Part shown: positions 33,626 through 46,859 of the stretch, piece by piece
Numbering within the stretch: position 1 is the first letter of the stretch
Layout of the letters: every line of letters starts with the position of its first letter
Source: Spisula solida
Lineage: Eukaryota; Mollusca; Bivalvia; Venerida; Mactridae
DNA length: 64,000 nucleotides
Reading direction: 5' to 3'
Assembly: GCA_947247005.1 (NCBI GenBank)
Contig: OX365951.1
Location: 31,920,899-31,984,898, forward strand
Translations under genes and position numbers: made by a program
The notes under the pieces: generated by a model
The model's input: the letters and a program-made list of their open reading frames with translations, nothing else
Database searches by the model: none
What the model was told of the DNA's origin: nothing

Positions 33626-35696
33626 TTTCTTATGATGATGAATTGTCTGTTCAAGTACAGTAAGTAATGTTATCTGTTGAGTATATCGTCGGTGAAACTG
33701 TAGCTATAAATTCCACGTAAAGACGTGATAATAAAAGAAATCGTCAGCTGATTTCACATGTTTAGTTTTTTAATCTGAGGTAATACTGGAGGACGACGCG
33801 TTACCAGCGACAAGATGCTAGAAATTATCTGTGAACATTCTAATCATTGAAACAGCCTAGCAATCTTGGATTAACGAGAGATTCGTTATCATGAAAGTCA
33901 ATAAAATGAAAAAAGTATGGCATTGAAAATAACTGGAACGTGACGGGAATATTCATGTAATCTTCGAATTAATTTAAATCTTAGACAAATAACTGTTGTT
34001 TTCATATGGAAATCAGTGTTAACAAGTCTAGCGTAAGTTTTGTGTTAGTTCAGAAATTCGGTGAAATACGACATTTTACATTTACAAGTCAATAACGAGT
34101 TACACTGTTGTTAACTAGACTTTGTAATTATGAATTTCTATATGGAAAGTGTGACTTCAGTAATAATTCCATTACCGTGTCTGAGAACCTGATCATACTT
34201 ATAATGTGGTTGTGTTATTGAGTTGAAAAATCGAAGAAACTAGACAATGAAAAAAAACACATCCATTTTAATGCACGCTGAGGCTGAAACAAAGGAAACT
34301 TTGGTTATTGTTTCGTCTTTGGTATGATACGTCATAACGTGACGTCATAGAGTGGACCTGACCTTATCAATAAGGTGATCATCGACACAAAGTTGTCCCT
34401 ATCACTGTTTTACCACTATTGAGAAGAACTAGTATTATAGGCTTTAATTGGCACAATATCAGCAGGACTCATGGCATACTGGATTCTGGTGAGAATCTCT
34501 AAATACTCGACGAATGGTTCTAATAAACCATTAATTTTGATGTCTGTATTAGACGAAGCGTTCTACAATAAAATATACCTAGCACAATAGGTCTACAATA
34601 CGTACATAATGTACGCTCCAAAACACAGCACAACTCTATGTTAAACTATACAATCACAATTCAAATATATTGTGTATTATGTATTATATCATTGTCTATA
34701 AATGAACCTTGGTATTCGTAAACCACATTAGACTTATACTCACTAGACTTGAACGAGCATAGAGTCGGATCAGTCTCAGTTTCATGTGGTTGGATAATAC
34801 CAAAGTTAATGTATTTAGAAAGCCACATTGCGTCATTGATGGTAGTTTTCACCGCGTATAAACCAAATCACTGTATGAATTATTGGGATTCTGTACAATT
34901 AAACTTGTATGACTTATTGTGATAAAAACACCTGTCATTTCCGATCACTGTACGACTTATTGCAAGACTGTGCAATTCAACGCGTACTCCTTATTGCGAT
35001 AACCGGATACACTGTGGTTTTGATAGTACACTAAAAATAGATTAGTCAACGTACGAGCTATGGTTTGTCACACTGCGACTAAATATTTAGAGACGCTGTT
35101 GTCTTACGCTGTTGTGTGACTAATAATGTTGCATTTAAATATTACATGTAATGATCATAGGCGATATGTAGCGATCCTCTATGAATCTTCATATCATAAA
35201 TTTTCCAAAGTTAATTACAGATTTAAACCAGAAATTGAGTAAGCGGCATGATCTGATGATAATCACTTTTCAGTGATGTCGTGTGCTCTGGATGTTATAA
35301 TTGTTCTACCTTTAAAGAGCTGATGGTACTTTATGTCAATCATTCATCAGAAAACCTCGAATTTGTCACAAATAGAATATAGATTTTGGACGACATCACA
35401 ACGATGATGTAACTAGCGTCGCTGTTTTTGTGTTGTTTTATTGTTTAATCAGATGTACACCGTGCTGCGTCGTTGATTTGATTAACAAACGTATTTGAAC
35501 AAGGTTTGTTCAAGTTATTTGTAAATTGAATCTATGCCACATTTTAATAATACTGACGCTGCTGTATATCACAGGGTCACGTGGTTTTGAACACATGACT
35601 GGTGACATCGAATGCACCGAGATAATGTTCAGAGTGGTATCCAATATTGATCTTACTTGACTTAAGGGTTAGGACAACCAATCAGATCACACCATA
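33626..35696. other. Unassigned intronic sequence
   Basis: AT-rich 2 kb with no gene or repeat family recognised. CRE-like TGACGTCA is present at about 34340. Confidence 0.4.
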
Positions 35697-37064
35697 TTAA
35701 GGACGTTTGATACAGTTGTTTATGCGCATCATTTCTGCGCATATACCTTAAACGCGAATAGAGGCCGTGTTTGGCACTGGATCGTCATAAAAATTGGGCA
35801 AAATGTATGTCGTGATACTATCTAGGGTTAGTAAAAATATGGATATTTTGGGGTAAAAAATATTATTTCACTGAGCAAATAATATGAAAACACTCTGCGT
35901 GAAATAGCGGTTACATTTTCATTCATTTTTTGTGAAATTAGAAATTATTACTTGGGTTACCTGTACCAATTTATAATGAGTGCTTGTATTGCCTGGGACT
36001 ACAAAGATCCCCTATTACTGATATATAGGAAATGAATTAATGATCTTTTGACTAAAATTGTGAAGATTATTCAAGTGAGCGAGTAAGGGGCCATCTGTGC
36101 CCCCTTGCTATATGGAATGCGACGTCACTGACAAATTGGGAAAAAGGGGAGATAATCCAGTCATAATAGCACAAAGCGTAGCGTGAAAACTTGTTTTATT
36201 TTAATTTTTAGATAAGGTACACTTAAATCACCATCCTTAGCCAAAAATAAATTATGACAAGACTAAAAATCATGAGAAAAACATATATGCAAAATGTAAT
36301 AATTTGGCCTTTTTGCGCCATTTTACCGCCATTATACCTCAATTTTCATTGCAAAGAGACACAATTACGACGTAACTGCAGCTAAAATAATTCTTGTTAC
36401 ACGTCAATTTCTTCTAAGTTTATATTTACTATACTTTCATGTACATAATATGAAAATATGAGTACTCTTTTGGTATTAGAATATTTTTTACGCGCAGATA
36501 TTGCGTCGTTTTTACGCAATTTCACTAAGGTTTTAATGATATAGGGGGACAATAATGACGTCATAGCGCAAAAAGTAGTCCCGTGACCAATCTTTTTTAT
36601 TTAATATTTGGATTGAGTACACTTTTATCAACAAAATTAGCAATAAAAAATATATTGGCCATCGAGGTCGTTTTTGAGCTACGGCCGATTTTGTGTATTT
36701 TTTGTCTTTTTTAGCAGTCATTTTTCGGAATTTTTGACAATTCTTTATTTATCAAAAATTTGTGAATTTTCTTATCACTACCAAAAGTTTATAGGAATGT
36801 TTCAGTTATATGTGTTTGTTCATACAAACCCATGTAAATGATTTGAACAAGAAAAAATATCGATTTACATACAAAAATATGTAATATCTGATTTTTTTTG
36901 TCATTTTCTTGAAAAGTGACGTTGCAAAAGGGCCCATGGCCCCTTAAATAGTACCGCGACATACCTTTTTTATTTCACATATTGCTTCAGTATACATTAA
37001 ACTATAATTGTGCCTATTTTTTTGTAACATTTAAAAAACAAATAACCCTATCAAACGTCCTTAA
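35697..37064. mobile_element. TTAA-ended inverted-repeat element (1.37 kb), non-coding
   Basis: TTAAGGACGTTTGATA at 35697-35712 is repeated in inverse orientation at 37049-37064 (TATCAAACGTCCTTAA). If TTAA is the target duplication, the ends resemble the arrangement of piggyBac-type elements, though the GGACG termini are not the usual CCC form. Inside, a second perfect 11-bp inverted pair, TAAGGGGCCAT at 36084-36094 and its complement at 36936-36946, may mark a nested 863-bp element. No transposase frame remains. Confidence 0.55.
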
Positions 37065-38137
37065 ACCCTTGGTCAGTAATAGGCGATATGATTGTCTATC
37101 CTTATTCTCCAAAACTCCAAAACTGCATAGTGGGTTTACGCGTCCGTACATTTTCTGGGTTACTACTAGTACATAACACAGTGCCTCTATAACAACAATT
37201 TTACGAAGTTATGTTTTGTATGTCGTATTTATTACACGCTGCTCTTAAAACTATCGCCAGTTTATTTTATAAAACAACCTGTTTATCCTCAGTTCTCACG
37301 ATGCATGACAGAAAGATCCTGCTTCCTGATAAATACTTTCAACAGAAGCGAGATACATTTCTTAGAAAACAAGTTTAAGTTTAATGTTATGAAAACATGC
37401 ATTTATAAAAAGTGATATGGGGATTGTATTAACTATCGCTGGATGTTTTTTCTTGCTGATAAGCCTTTATCAGATTCCTGAGTTATGAATGTTTCACTGA
37501 ACTATTAACATATATCAATTTACAGACGATGGATCAAAAGTTCACAGTTCGGTCTTTGTAGCTAACATGACTTGTATAAATGGAATGTCTTTTACAAAAG
37601 TTGTTTATGCACATTTTATAGACTGGGTTTGGGGTTATTTGTAGCCGTTACACGATCACCAGCGATATGACCAGCCAAAGTTACGACACACATTCTAACA
37701 ATGACAATACTAGGACTCCAAAATTCTGGTTTTTAAAGGAAAAATTCCAAATCGTGGTTATGTATTAATTATGATATACTATGTCACTTAAGTTTAATGA
37801 CAGGTATTCTGAACTATTCTTAGACTATTAATATGGACGACTTAAACATACCTGGAAGCTGGGGTCGAAGGTTGGAATCATGGTAGAATCAATTCTGATT
37901 TGACAGGTTAGTAAGCTGCCAACAGGGTACCGTGTGCTTCAAGGATATGAGTCGAGCAGTGAAATTACATATGAGCAACTATAAGGTTTGGACAAAGCTC
38001 ACACATATGCGCTAGATGTAAGTAGAGCAATATTTTTGGTCTCGTTCAAATGTATTAATTGCTCTGGGAATCTAGTATGAATTTCTAGTATATATCAAGT
38101 CGTACTATCGCAGTCTTACTCACAAAAACGTACTGGT
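37065..38137. other. Unassigned intronic sequence
   Basis: Nothing recognised. Confidence 0.4.
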
Positions 38138-38142
38138 ATATT

Positions 38143-38308
38143 CAGCGTGGACATACCACGTGGTATGTGACGTATTTTTTGTCTAAGAACGCACGTAGAA
38201 ATATGTTAACAAAAAGTTAAGACAACCGTAAGTAATTTCATCGTGGACCGATTTTAACGAAATATCATCGACGTTCAAGCCGACTAACCACGTGGTGTGT
38301 CCACACTG
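38143..38308. mobile_element. 166-bp MITE with E-box termini and 5-bp target duplication
   Basis: The left end CAGCGTGGACATACCACGTG and the right end (read inverted) CAGTGTGGACACACCACGTG match over 22 bp with two mismatches. ATATT flanks both sides (38138-38142 and 38309-38313) as a perfect 5-bp target duplication. Each end carries CACGTG. The left one sits in an 18-bp perfect palindrome, ACATACCACGTGGTATGT (38151-38168). It is non-coding, so it must have been mobilised by another element. Confidence 0.78.
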
Positions 38309-38313
38309 ATATT

Positions 38314-38890
38314 GCTCAATATAGACAAAACTTCACAATTAACAAGCATGTGTGCTTGATCGAAGGAACGTGTTATGTCATGCATAATAAATGTTTTAAT
38401 ATACCAGAAAGATCACACTGGTGACTGAGCACATGTGTATTGTTTAAACATATTACCTTTATATCAATAGCGTTGGTCCTATTGCAGTGACAAAATAAAG
38501 AACTTTTATTGGTATAATACTTGAGCCAACAACGTAAACACCAGTTTCGCCAATGCATGAATGTTACATTTCTATTTATTATTTCAAGTGGTTGGCGTAA
38601 GTTATTAAAAGGGACGAGTATTGTATTTAAACGGTAGTCTCAATTGCATTTAAATTAAATAAAATAATCAATAGGAGACGGGGTGCCAATAGGTTACTCC
38701 TTCCTCACTTTTTCTTAAGATAATTGACTGGAATAGAATGTACTTCAGTAAAACAAATACAATGTATACAATCAGGTTAGTTTATACCTTAGCGATAAAG
38801 TACATATATACTTTTGTTATGATGTTGTTTAAGAATGTGAATTAATATACAAGATAAATACATCGCCCTTTTCATGCGTCAAACACATGA
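38314..38890. other. Unassigned intronic sequence
   Basis: Nothing recognised. Confidence 0.4.
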
Positions 38891-39235
38891 TTCAAAGACG
38901 ATTTGCATAAAGTGCTGCAGCCACAGAGGCGCAGATGCACTCTTTACCAGGGCAGATACAGGATGATCTAACCAGAGTGACAGACAAAGCGAAGGTAGAA
39001 CATTAAATACAGGCATATCCGGCACTGCAGGAATGTGCCTAGCTCTTATTTCGAATAGACAGTCCGGTTCTTTAATTACCCGGTGTATAGCACCGAAACA
39101 CAGCTTCCTGGCACCTTTAACCAGATACTTTGGTCAGATACAGCGGAAAATACTACGAATAGAATCTCAGAAATGTCCAGTTCCCAAGCCATCTTGTTTG
39201 ACAGTTCGGTGCGTTACCACTGAACTATCGCCACT
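38891..39235 (-). mobile_element. tRNA-derived SINE-like element, copy 2 (degraded head)
   Basis: It is homologous to 6502-6886 in the same orientation. The tRNA-like head near 39235 keeps GCGATAGTTCAGTGGTAAC, but box B is lost to a deletion and substitutions. The body landmarks are conserved. It lies in intron 1, antisense to the gene. Confidence 0.7.
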
Positions 39236-39841
39236 ATTGTTGTTTACTCGTTCGCGTTCAACTGAGAAAGTGCGTTGTCATTTGTGGTTTTCCCTATCAG
39301 TTTGGCCAATAACCTCCCACTTCTACTTTTGTAAAAAGAAGTGTAGCATAACTCTTGTATTGTCTTCAAAATTGTGATTACCGTTTCACTGAAAGTTCAC
39401 CATCTAGTACTTTGATGTTAATGTCAACCATGACAAGAGTTAATTGGTGTTAATTAGATAATCTTGTTCTGAAACTGAAATGCAATTAATCTAAGTCTCA
39501 ACACACAGTTAGGTATCCAGCTGTTTTTCTGTGCTCATAAAATAATATCAATAATTTATCGACCTATTCTTTGGTTTTCTGACAAGATTTTATGAAAGTA
39601 AATTCCGGATCATTACTTAATGCGCGAATGAAATGTTAAATATGGATTGTGATTAGAGTTCATTTAAACACGACACTCACTTTAATGCTTTCCTGAAAGC
39701 TTATTAATTAACAATGGTTGAATGACACAATTCTAGTACTTAAATAAAAATATTTATACAAGTTGAAATAGAAACGGGGCGGAAAAAAATTGGGTGTCTA
39801 GTTGAAACTTCGAGTCTGAAACGTTTTACATGCACTTATAT
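39236..39841. other. Unassigned intronic sequence
   Basis: Nothing recognised. Confidence 0.4.
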
Positions 39842-40215
39842 TAAGTCTGCCCCCACCTTTGTGGGGTACTATTATTCTGCATGGGACATGTCGGTCGGTA
39901 GATCAAACGGTACGATAACACTATATCGCTTGACATGAGAATCATCAAACTTTACATGAATATTAGTAACCATCAGTAGACAACTCCTTTTAATTTTGGG
40001 GTCGGTAGGTCAAAGGTCAATGTGAGTAACATACTGAATCATTCTCGACCAATAACTCAAAAACGGTTGTACCAATGATCTTTAACAGTATACGGAGGTT
40101 GGTTATCATCGGTAAATAAACCTTATTGATTTTGATGTCAAATGTGAAGATCGCTTTGACCTTTAAAATTAATGACTAGTCAGTTGCCATAGGGGCGTTG
40201 ATTTTATTACAACCA
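39842..40215 (+). mobile_element. Possible dispersed repeat (GTCGGTCGGTAGATCAA type)
   Basis: The string of phrases GGGACATGTCGGTCGGTAGA, GGGGTCGGTAGGTCAAAGGT, CCAATAACTCAAAAACGG and CGCTTTGACCTTTAAAAT has the style of known molluscan repeats with GGTCAAAGGTCA motifs. There is no second copy in the window, so this is a resemblance only. Confidence 0.35.
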
Positions 40216-41435
40216 TCTCTTGTTATTGTTACTTTCGATGGCTAATTACTAAGTTACCAACTTCGAGAAGGACGTGGTTTTCTTCTTTCCAGGTCGATCC
40301 ACCAAATCGCCAACGAATATCATGTATATAACATAATCATTTTGTCTGATGTTTCGATACAGTTTAGGCTGCCATAATCAGTAGGTTAATGATGTAATAG
40401 TATAATATAGATAAATTAAACCTGATGAAAAGCATATTAAAGCAGGTTGATCATTATTAATAGTAATGGTTAATGTTTCTGAGGTTCAGTATATTTAATA
40501 TCATTATTACGTAATATTCCTTTAACCTCTTCTACATAACATTTGTTACTTTGTTTACTAATCCAAAGTTATTGCCCATGTCCGATTGTCGCTTAATTCA
40601 TGTGTCAGCTTGTACAAGGTTGACTGTATATGAAATAATTTAGCCATTCTAGAGCATGTACCTCTCATCGGTGACGTAATTATGTTAACATTTCCCAATG
40701 AGTGCTTAACGCTGTATAACGACCAATTGTAACATAAGACAAAGTCTTTCCTTATTTGGATAACTATAAATACATGTACTTTACAAGTATAAACAAGGAC
40801 TCAAAGATGCATATATATATAATTGGGTTCAGTAACCGATTTAACGTTTTCTTCTTTTGACTGCCTCTACCGTCATATCCTCGTTTTGTGGGACCAGGAA
40901 GACAAAGTTATTGCTAGTTGATAATCAATAGCACAACAACTGGTTAAGTTATAATAATGACCATTGTAACAGACAGTCTCCGTCCCAAGGTTCCATGCTC
41001 CGATAGATACTCCGTTTATTTGTTGTATGTATGTGTTGAAGGATTGACACTCTCATTATCTAATCTTGAATTAAGCTTACTAAGAAAGCAACCCTTTCAA
41101 AACCACAATTACCAACGTGCATGTATATTTACTTGAACCGAGCGATGTTTAGAGACGTATTATGCGACAAACCCCAAAATATGAAATTGATTATATGTTA
41201 ATAAGTGTACATTTATAATATAGAGATTTATCAAGGGAAAATAAATCAATAACTCACTTATTCAAATTTATAATGTTCACTGTTTTAAGGCTGGTTCCAT
41301 TTACAATGTAGAAAGAGAAAAGTATCGTCAACAACACCGGGCTTGAAAATATGCGTTACGTCATTATGACGTTCCAATTTTAATGTAATTGAACATTTTC
41401 GAAATAATCAAGTCGATTAACATTCATTTTTAAGA
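40216..41435. other. Unassigned intronic sequence
   Basis: Nothing recognised. Confidence 0.4.
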
Positions 41436-43977
41436 TTAAAGGGACTATTGACTGACTTTGTTTCCATTATACATTTAGGTCAATAAATGTCTATTTTTAA
41501 CATCATAAACGAAAATTCCGATATTTTACGAGTATTTACGATGTTTTTGTCGACTAATCATATACGCGTAGTGCACATTTTCCGATACCGCTGATATCGG
41601 AAATTTCCGGAAGCGCGTTCGTATATCTTCGTAAAATCTTACTGTGACGTCACAATCGGTACTCGCAGTTTAATCTGTCGCTCAAACCGCGTGCTCAAAC
41701 AGAATGTTTCTGTTGATTTCAATCACAGTTTAGTGCAAATCGGGAAAATTTAACTACCTGTCTTGAGAGAAGCATCTTTTATTGTAAAAAATAATTGATT
41801 TTATGGGTTAATACATATCGCTGGCTTAGAATTTGAAGGTTGTAAGTACAAAATCAATATTTTGAGAAAACAAGAAAAAACCCGTGTCTGAGACCAGTTC
41901 CGATTTTCATGAAAATAGGCTCATAAGAAGCGCCTCGTGGTGCAGATTTTAAATATGTATGAGTCTTATAAGGTCGTAAATAGTACTTACTATCTTCTAT
42001 TGCTAAGCAAGCGATATATTTACATATATACACTGTGTAAAGAAATATTCCATAAACTAGCCTTTCATCGTTTGCAACCGGTCAGTATGTTAGTGTGCTA
42101 ATTAATAATCAAATTCAAATGTGCATTACTTTTTTAAAATAATAGTAGTGTAAACCAATCTCCTGATTTTCTACCTCGGGTTTTTATTGGTGTTTATCAA
42201 AGAATACGGAAGAATCTTTGGTGTTATCCATGTGCTCTATCGCTTAGCAGTGACATACATTTTGTTGATTGCTAGCAACAGAGTGACAAGGTTGTATTTA
42301 ATTGCAACTTCCGTAATATGTGTAATATGCGCACACGGTTTGCCATTGGCAGTTAACAAATAAACTAATTACCAATGTACAATCACGCGTTAGCAATAAA
42401 AAACATATTCGTTTTTTAACATAACGTTATAAATGTCGGGTCAAGTACAATAATTTGAGCTACACATATTTTATATGCACCATTATACCAGAACCAAAGA
42501 TATAAGTCCTAGATTATAAGTCAGTTAAAATTCCAATGTGTTATATTCTTTGATGATATCGCTTAGGTTGGTATCCCGCGGTAATCAGTCGGGGTTCTAT
42601 GATCTACGACTGGTCGCGGTGTCTTGCTGATTAGTTTACTGTCAATTAACAATGTGTCACCAGTTACTTTGATTGCAGTTTTCGCAAGGTCAGATAGTGT
42701 TGCTATATACGATTTGTAGTAATGTATACATAATATTATATATGTCTGACAGTACTCTGGCCTATAGCACGGATATACACAGAATGTCTAATGTATTTCC
42801 GTGCCTATAGATACTTTCAAATAAATTTACATCGATCCGTCATGATTTTCAATTGTCTTAGACCTTACATATAATTTTAAATCTATATTTTTATAATTAT
42901 GCTTTAGAGATTGAATGCAATTGAGTACAGCAATGATATCAACTAAAGAGCGCTTTAACTATTACATAGACCAAACCAACATAATTATGTTCAACATTAT
43001 AAAACCAGCTTTTATGGAAAAAATCCACACGTTCTCGTTAATTGGGATTTGTGTGTTCTTATTTTATAACAAACAATAACATACTTTCACGTGTCTAGGG
43101 CTTTAAATGACATATTTTAAAAGAGTCAAATTAAAGACGAAGCTTTTTTTTCTCAACATGTGATTGTCAATTCTTTTGGAAAATATAAATGATATTGCTT
43201 CAAACTCAGACTAAATTTAAGAAAATATACATAATTATGTATCTCTTACTTCCGAGGTCCTCAGGGTTTAATAAATTTATTTAGTGTATAAATTACTTTC
43301 ATGGCATCGCTACCAACCAATTTAAGTTGAAATTCTCTAGTTTCTAAACGTGCCAATGTATTAAGAATTTCTTCATTATTAATGAAATAATGCTTAATTA
43401 AATATTGCACAATTTCCATTGATTTTAGTTCGTGTCCTACAAAAACCAATAAAACGTAGCCGAAATGCTGCAATATGATTGGCTAACGCCACCTGTCAAT
43501 CAAAATCGACAGGAAGGTCAATTACCAGTCCGTGTAGCCAATGCGGTCAGCGATATTTACAGTGTGAATGTCTGGCAGATTTCTTCGTCGCCGTTATTAT
43601 GATTTCCCTTATTAATAATAGGTTTGAATTGATTCGGCAAAATATTTTCATTGCCATCATAATCTGTATCCGAAGAATTTATCGTTTCATTAGCTCAGGG
43701 ACCGTATATATCTTCCCAGATTAGCTGAGTCGGAGAACTTCGCTGTCCGACATCTTGTTAATAGCACGATTGTGACGTCACACGCTTCGTTTCTAACATC
43801 GGACTTTTCCGGAGATATTTCCGTAAGTTTCCGTACAGGTATAACAATGGACGTGAACTATCGGTTGTACACAGGTATATGTAAGGGGAATTTCGGGGAA
43901 AATGTTGCGAATGCGATCACGATGCCGAAAAGAACTATTACACAAAAGTTTAAATCACCGGTAAATATTCCCTTTAA
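41436..43977. mobile_element. 2.5-kb inverted-ended element with a CRE near each end
   Basis: TTAAAGGGACTATTGAC at the left (41436) pairs with an inverted TTAAAGGGAATATTTAC at the right (ending 43977). The terminal 9 bp are identical and similarity continues weakly. Both ends carry GTGACGTCACAATCG in inverted orientation, with TGACGTCA at 41645-41652 and 43773-43780, about 210 and 205 bp from the tips. TCCGGAAA-like words accompany both. The interior is AT-rich with a possible decayed minus-strand reading frame starting just inside the right-hand CRE. No transposase was recognised. It is probably a defective DNA transposon. Confidence 0.55.
43560..43753 (-). pseudogene. Possible remnant of an element-encoded protein
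   Basis: On the minus strand an ATG at 43753 sits 20 bp inside the TGACGTCA site and opens MSDSEVLRLS before a stop at 43723-43721. From about 43713 to 43560 another frame reads, after one in-frame TGA, residues such as NSSDTDYDGNENILPNQFK, acidic and Ser/Asp-rich. This is like the N-terminus of repetitive bivalve proteins, but I cannot name the family. The frames do not join without changes, so if it was ever coding it is now broken. A separate minus frame at 43261-43473 is unrecognised. Confidence 0.25.
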
Positions 43978-45954
43978 ATTTTATTTCACTCGGTGGCATA
44001 AAATTCGACAAGTATCCTCTATGTCACTTCTGTTCCAAAAATAAATTTAGCGCCCTGGACTTAAGTGTGTGTTTATAACTTTTGAATATGTTACTGAATA
44101 GATGCATTAATTGGTTAATAAACTATATCCTGTTGTAGCATTGACTAATACCATGCACTTTAAAGGTCGTGTAAGCTGTTTTCCAACAGACAATGCTTAT
44201 CCGACCTCGCCTTTTAAATGAATTGTCAAATGATCTAATTTTCATTAGTTTGCATTTTCGATTTCCAATTTTTTGTTAGTTGATTTTCTGAACACGGTTT
44301 CTGTTTGCTTGTAATGTGTAAGCAAATAGTCCAATTGATTGACGGACAAGATACGAGAAATGACATAAAAGATATGATTGAGGATCAGGTTAGATGTCAG
44401 ATGTAAAAACGTCCCATAAATGTAAACACGACATAAATTAGATAAACAACGTAGAGTTGTAAAGAGTCTTTGATAGAAGGAATACCGGGAGTCGTTTCGT
44501 TTGTATTAACATTTTTACAGTAAAATCAATTACATAAAATGTAAGAGAAAGTAAAATTTGTTGTTTTGTTTCAGAAGTCGTACATCGCCAATTACAGCAA
44601 CATTGTTGGTCTGAACTCGGGACTTATAATCTTCGGACCCAACCACGATCTCAAAAATAGTTCGATGTGAATTGGAAATGTTGGTCAACTACTGCTGGTT
44701 CTAATTGTATATTGCACATTACGTAGGAGAGTTAATCTTTGTTAAAAAAGTATTTTACTTATCATTGTGGTGTTAGTAATGCCACTTCGCCCTATGTACA
44801 TCATTTTCAACGTCGGGAGCTTGGGAAACTGCAATATAATAGTGGCCAATCCTCATCTTGACCTCTCCTAAATGTCCATTAACTGCGAGTAATATTCATT
44901 AAACATTTTCTGAATGTCTATAATTCATCTAGCACTAAAGACGACAATAATTATAGTTGATCCTGTGATGTTACAATTATGCACAATCACGGCCTTTAAT
45001 ATACAAAAATCATAATAACGAAGTCCCTTGGCTATTACTTGACACAATACGAAATTGTCAGCTAAATTGGTCGAAATTATTATATATTTTGTCTGGATTT
45101 TCTCATAATTGTCAACGTAGACAAACATTTCGAGTCTTTTCTTGTCATAATTTGGCGGCGATTTCTTTGTGAATGCATTTATTAGCATTCTGTTACGTAG
45201 TCACGTGGCAAATCTTCCGGTTCCCAGCATGGGAATAACACATTCGTAAAAATCACTTCATTTGGTCAGAATTTTCTGAGAAAATGTTCCAAGTAGTTTT
45301 TAAGCATACATACGCTTTGGACAGTGATCTTTACTTTTTCATCCTTAAAAAGAAGACTATTTATATACAACATGCACACGTGCAAACATGTCAATACAAC
45401 ATTAAGAGCCTGTCCGTTATGTGGGAAGAATAATATACAGCTTTCTAGAAAAGGAACAAACAAGAAACAGTTAGTGTTATATGTCATTACTGAGATGAAT
45501 ACAAAGCTGTAAAATGTTGGCAGATACTATTTTCGCTCTCCCGTAGTACAATGGAGACATTGAAAGCCGTTAATTGTGTGTCGTGGACTCTATTGTACCA
45601 TCAATGACAGACAAATGTTCGATGACAATGGAATGCCATAGACAGTTTATTGTATGTTTAAGAATGCTCGTTTCATTGTTATCCTTGTACAAAAAAATGA
45701 TCAATAGCCTAATAAACATGAATTATTATAACTGAAATGTATCCTATAATAATGTAGCATTCAGTTTGTTTGTAATCAGTGCGTAATTGGAAGTGTGTGT
45801 CCTATATGGCCGTTGTACATGGCCAGTTCTTTCTAGTCTGCAGAACCAGTAGGCATGCTCTACAAACAAATGATAACCTCTCCACATATGAAAATCATAA
45901 CCGTAGCCAATGTATATGAATGATATTACATGCCCCCATAATGGTAATTTAACC
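43978..45954. other. Unassigned intronic sequence
   Basis: The open frames here (for example 44925-45188 and 45266-45487 on the minus strand) have no recognisable family or splice support. Confidence 0.4.
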
Positions 45955-46125
45955 GAATGGCAGAAAACGAATGATTCAAAAGAAACAGCAAATCGCAAAG
46001 AAACATCACACAAAGGTAAAAGGAACAATACACACGTAAAAGAACAATATCACAAATACAGGCATAAGTGATAACGAAGGAAAACGAACAAGAAAGCAAA
46101 ACTGAAAAAGGTGCAGTGACAAAAT
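45955..46125 (-). mobile_element. Diverged relative of the GTGCTGCCTTCC family (minus strand)
   Basis: AATACAGGCATAAGTGATAA, CGAACAAGAAAGCAAAACTG and the general A- and C-rich layout resemble 20735-20890. The relationship is weak. Confidence 0.3.
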
Positions 46126-46859
46126 CCTACTCCTTTCTCCAACATGATATCGCCAGTTCTACTACATGACATTGTAGTTCTATGCTAATCACACCGTCGT
46201 GATGGCTTTGACATGTAGAAACAAGTACGAATTAGTTAGAACATTAGAGCATGTGTTATTGACGTTTAAAGTATTCAAAAGGTACGTACAATTAAGCTAT
46301 GTACTAAATATACCATATACTTGTACTACCGGTATAGTTTTCACGCGAATGAATCAATTGTTCATTTCAATACAAACACCATACATAAGATAGACCTCAA
46401 ACTCTTAAGAAGTATGCTGAAATTAAAGAAAATGTTCAGAACATGAATATAAAAGGCGGAATTCAATTAGGTTTTAAATACCCCTTTGACAAACATTAAC
46501 CCATGCTGCTTGAAACAAAACTACAGGTTATAAAATGCTCAATATCCCCTTTATGTTTACTACTGGCTTAATTATTGCTCTAAAATCGAACATTTTAATG
46601 TTACATCGATTCAATCTCATGTTTTAAGTACTTTATACGGCGTTCACTGACTTGACATTGAGTAATATAATATAGATAGATTCTCTGATGTGTAAAAACT
46701 GTCTTTGAGCCATACAGCATGAGGTATATCGTTCACTGATGCTACCCGTTGCACGGCAGTTTGTAAGGTTTGCTATTCAACCCATTTGTTTTGAAATACC
46801 ATTTACAGTAATTCTTGAACTGTTCAGAAATATTTCGAAACATGGAATTAGTATTTAGC
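46126..46859. other. Unassigned intronic sequence
   Basis: Nothing recognised. The 64-codon frame at 46199-46393 has no support. Confidence 0.4.

Noticed and set aside
43772..44044. 90-codon plus-strand frame near the right end of the 2.5-kb element
   Set aside because: It runs through the element's inverted end and its CRE and stops just outside. Probably chance.
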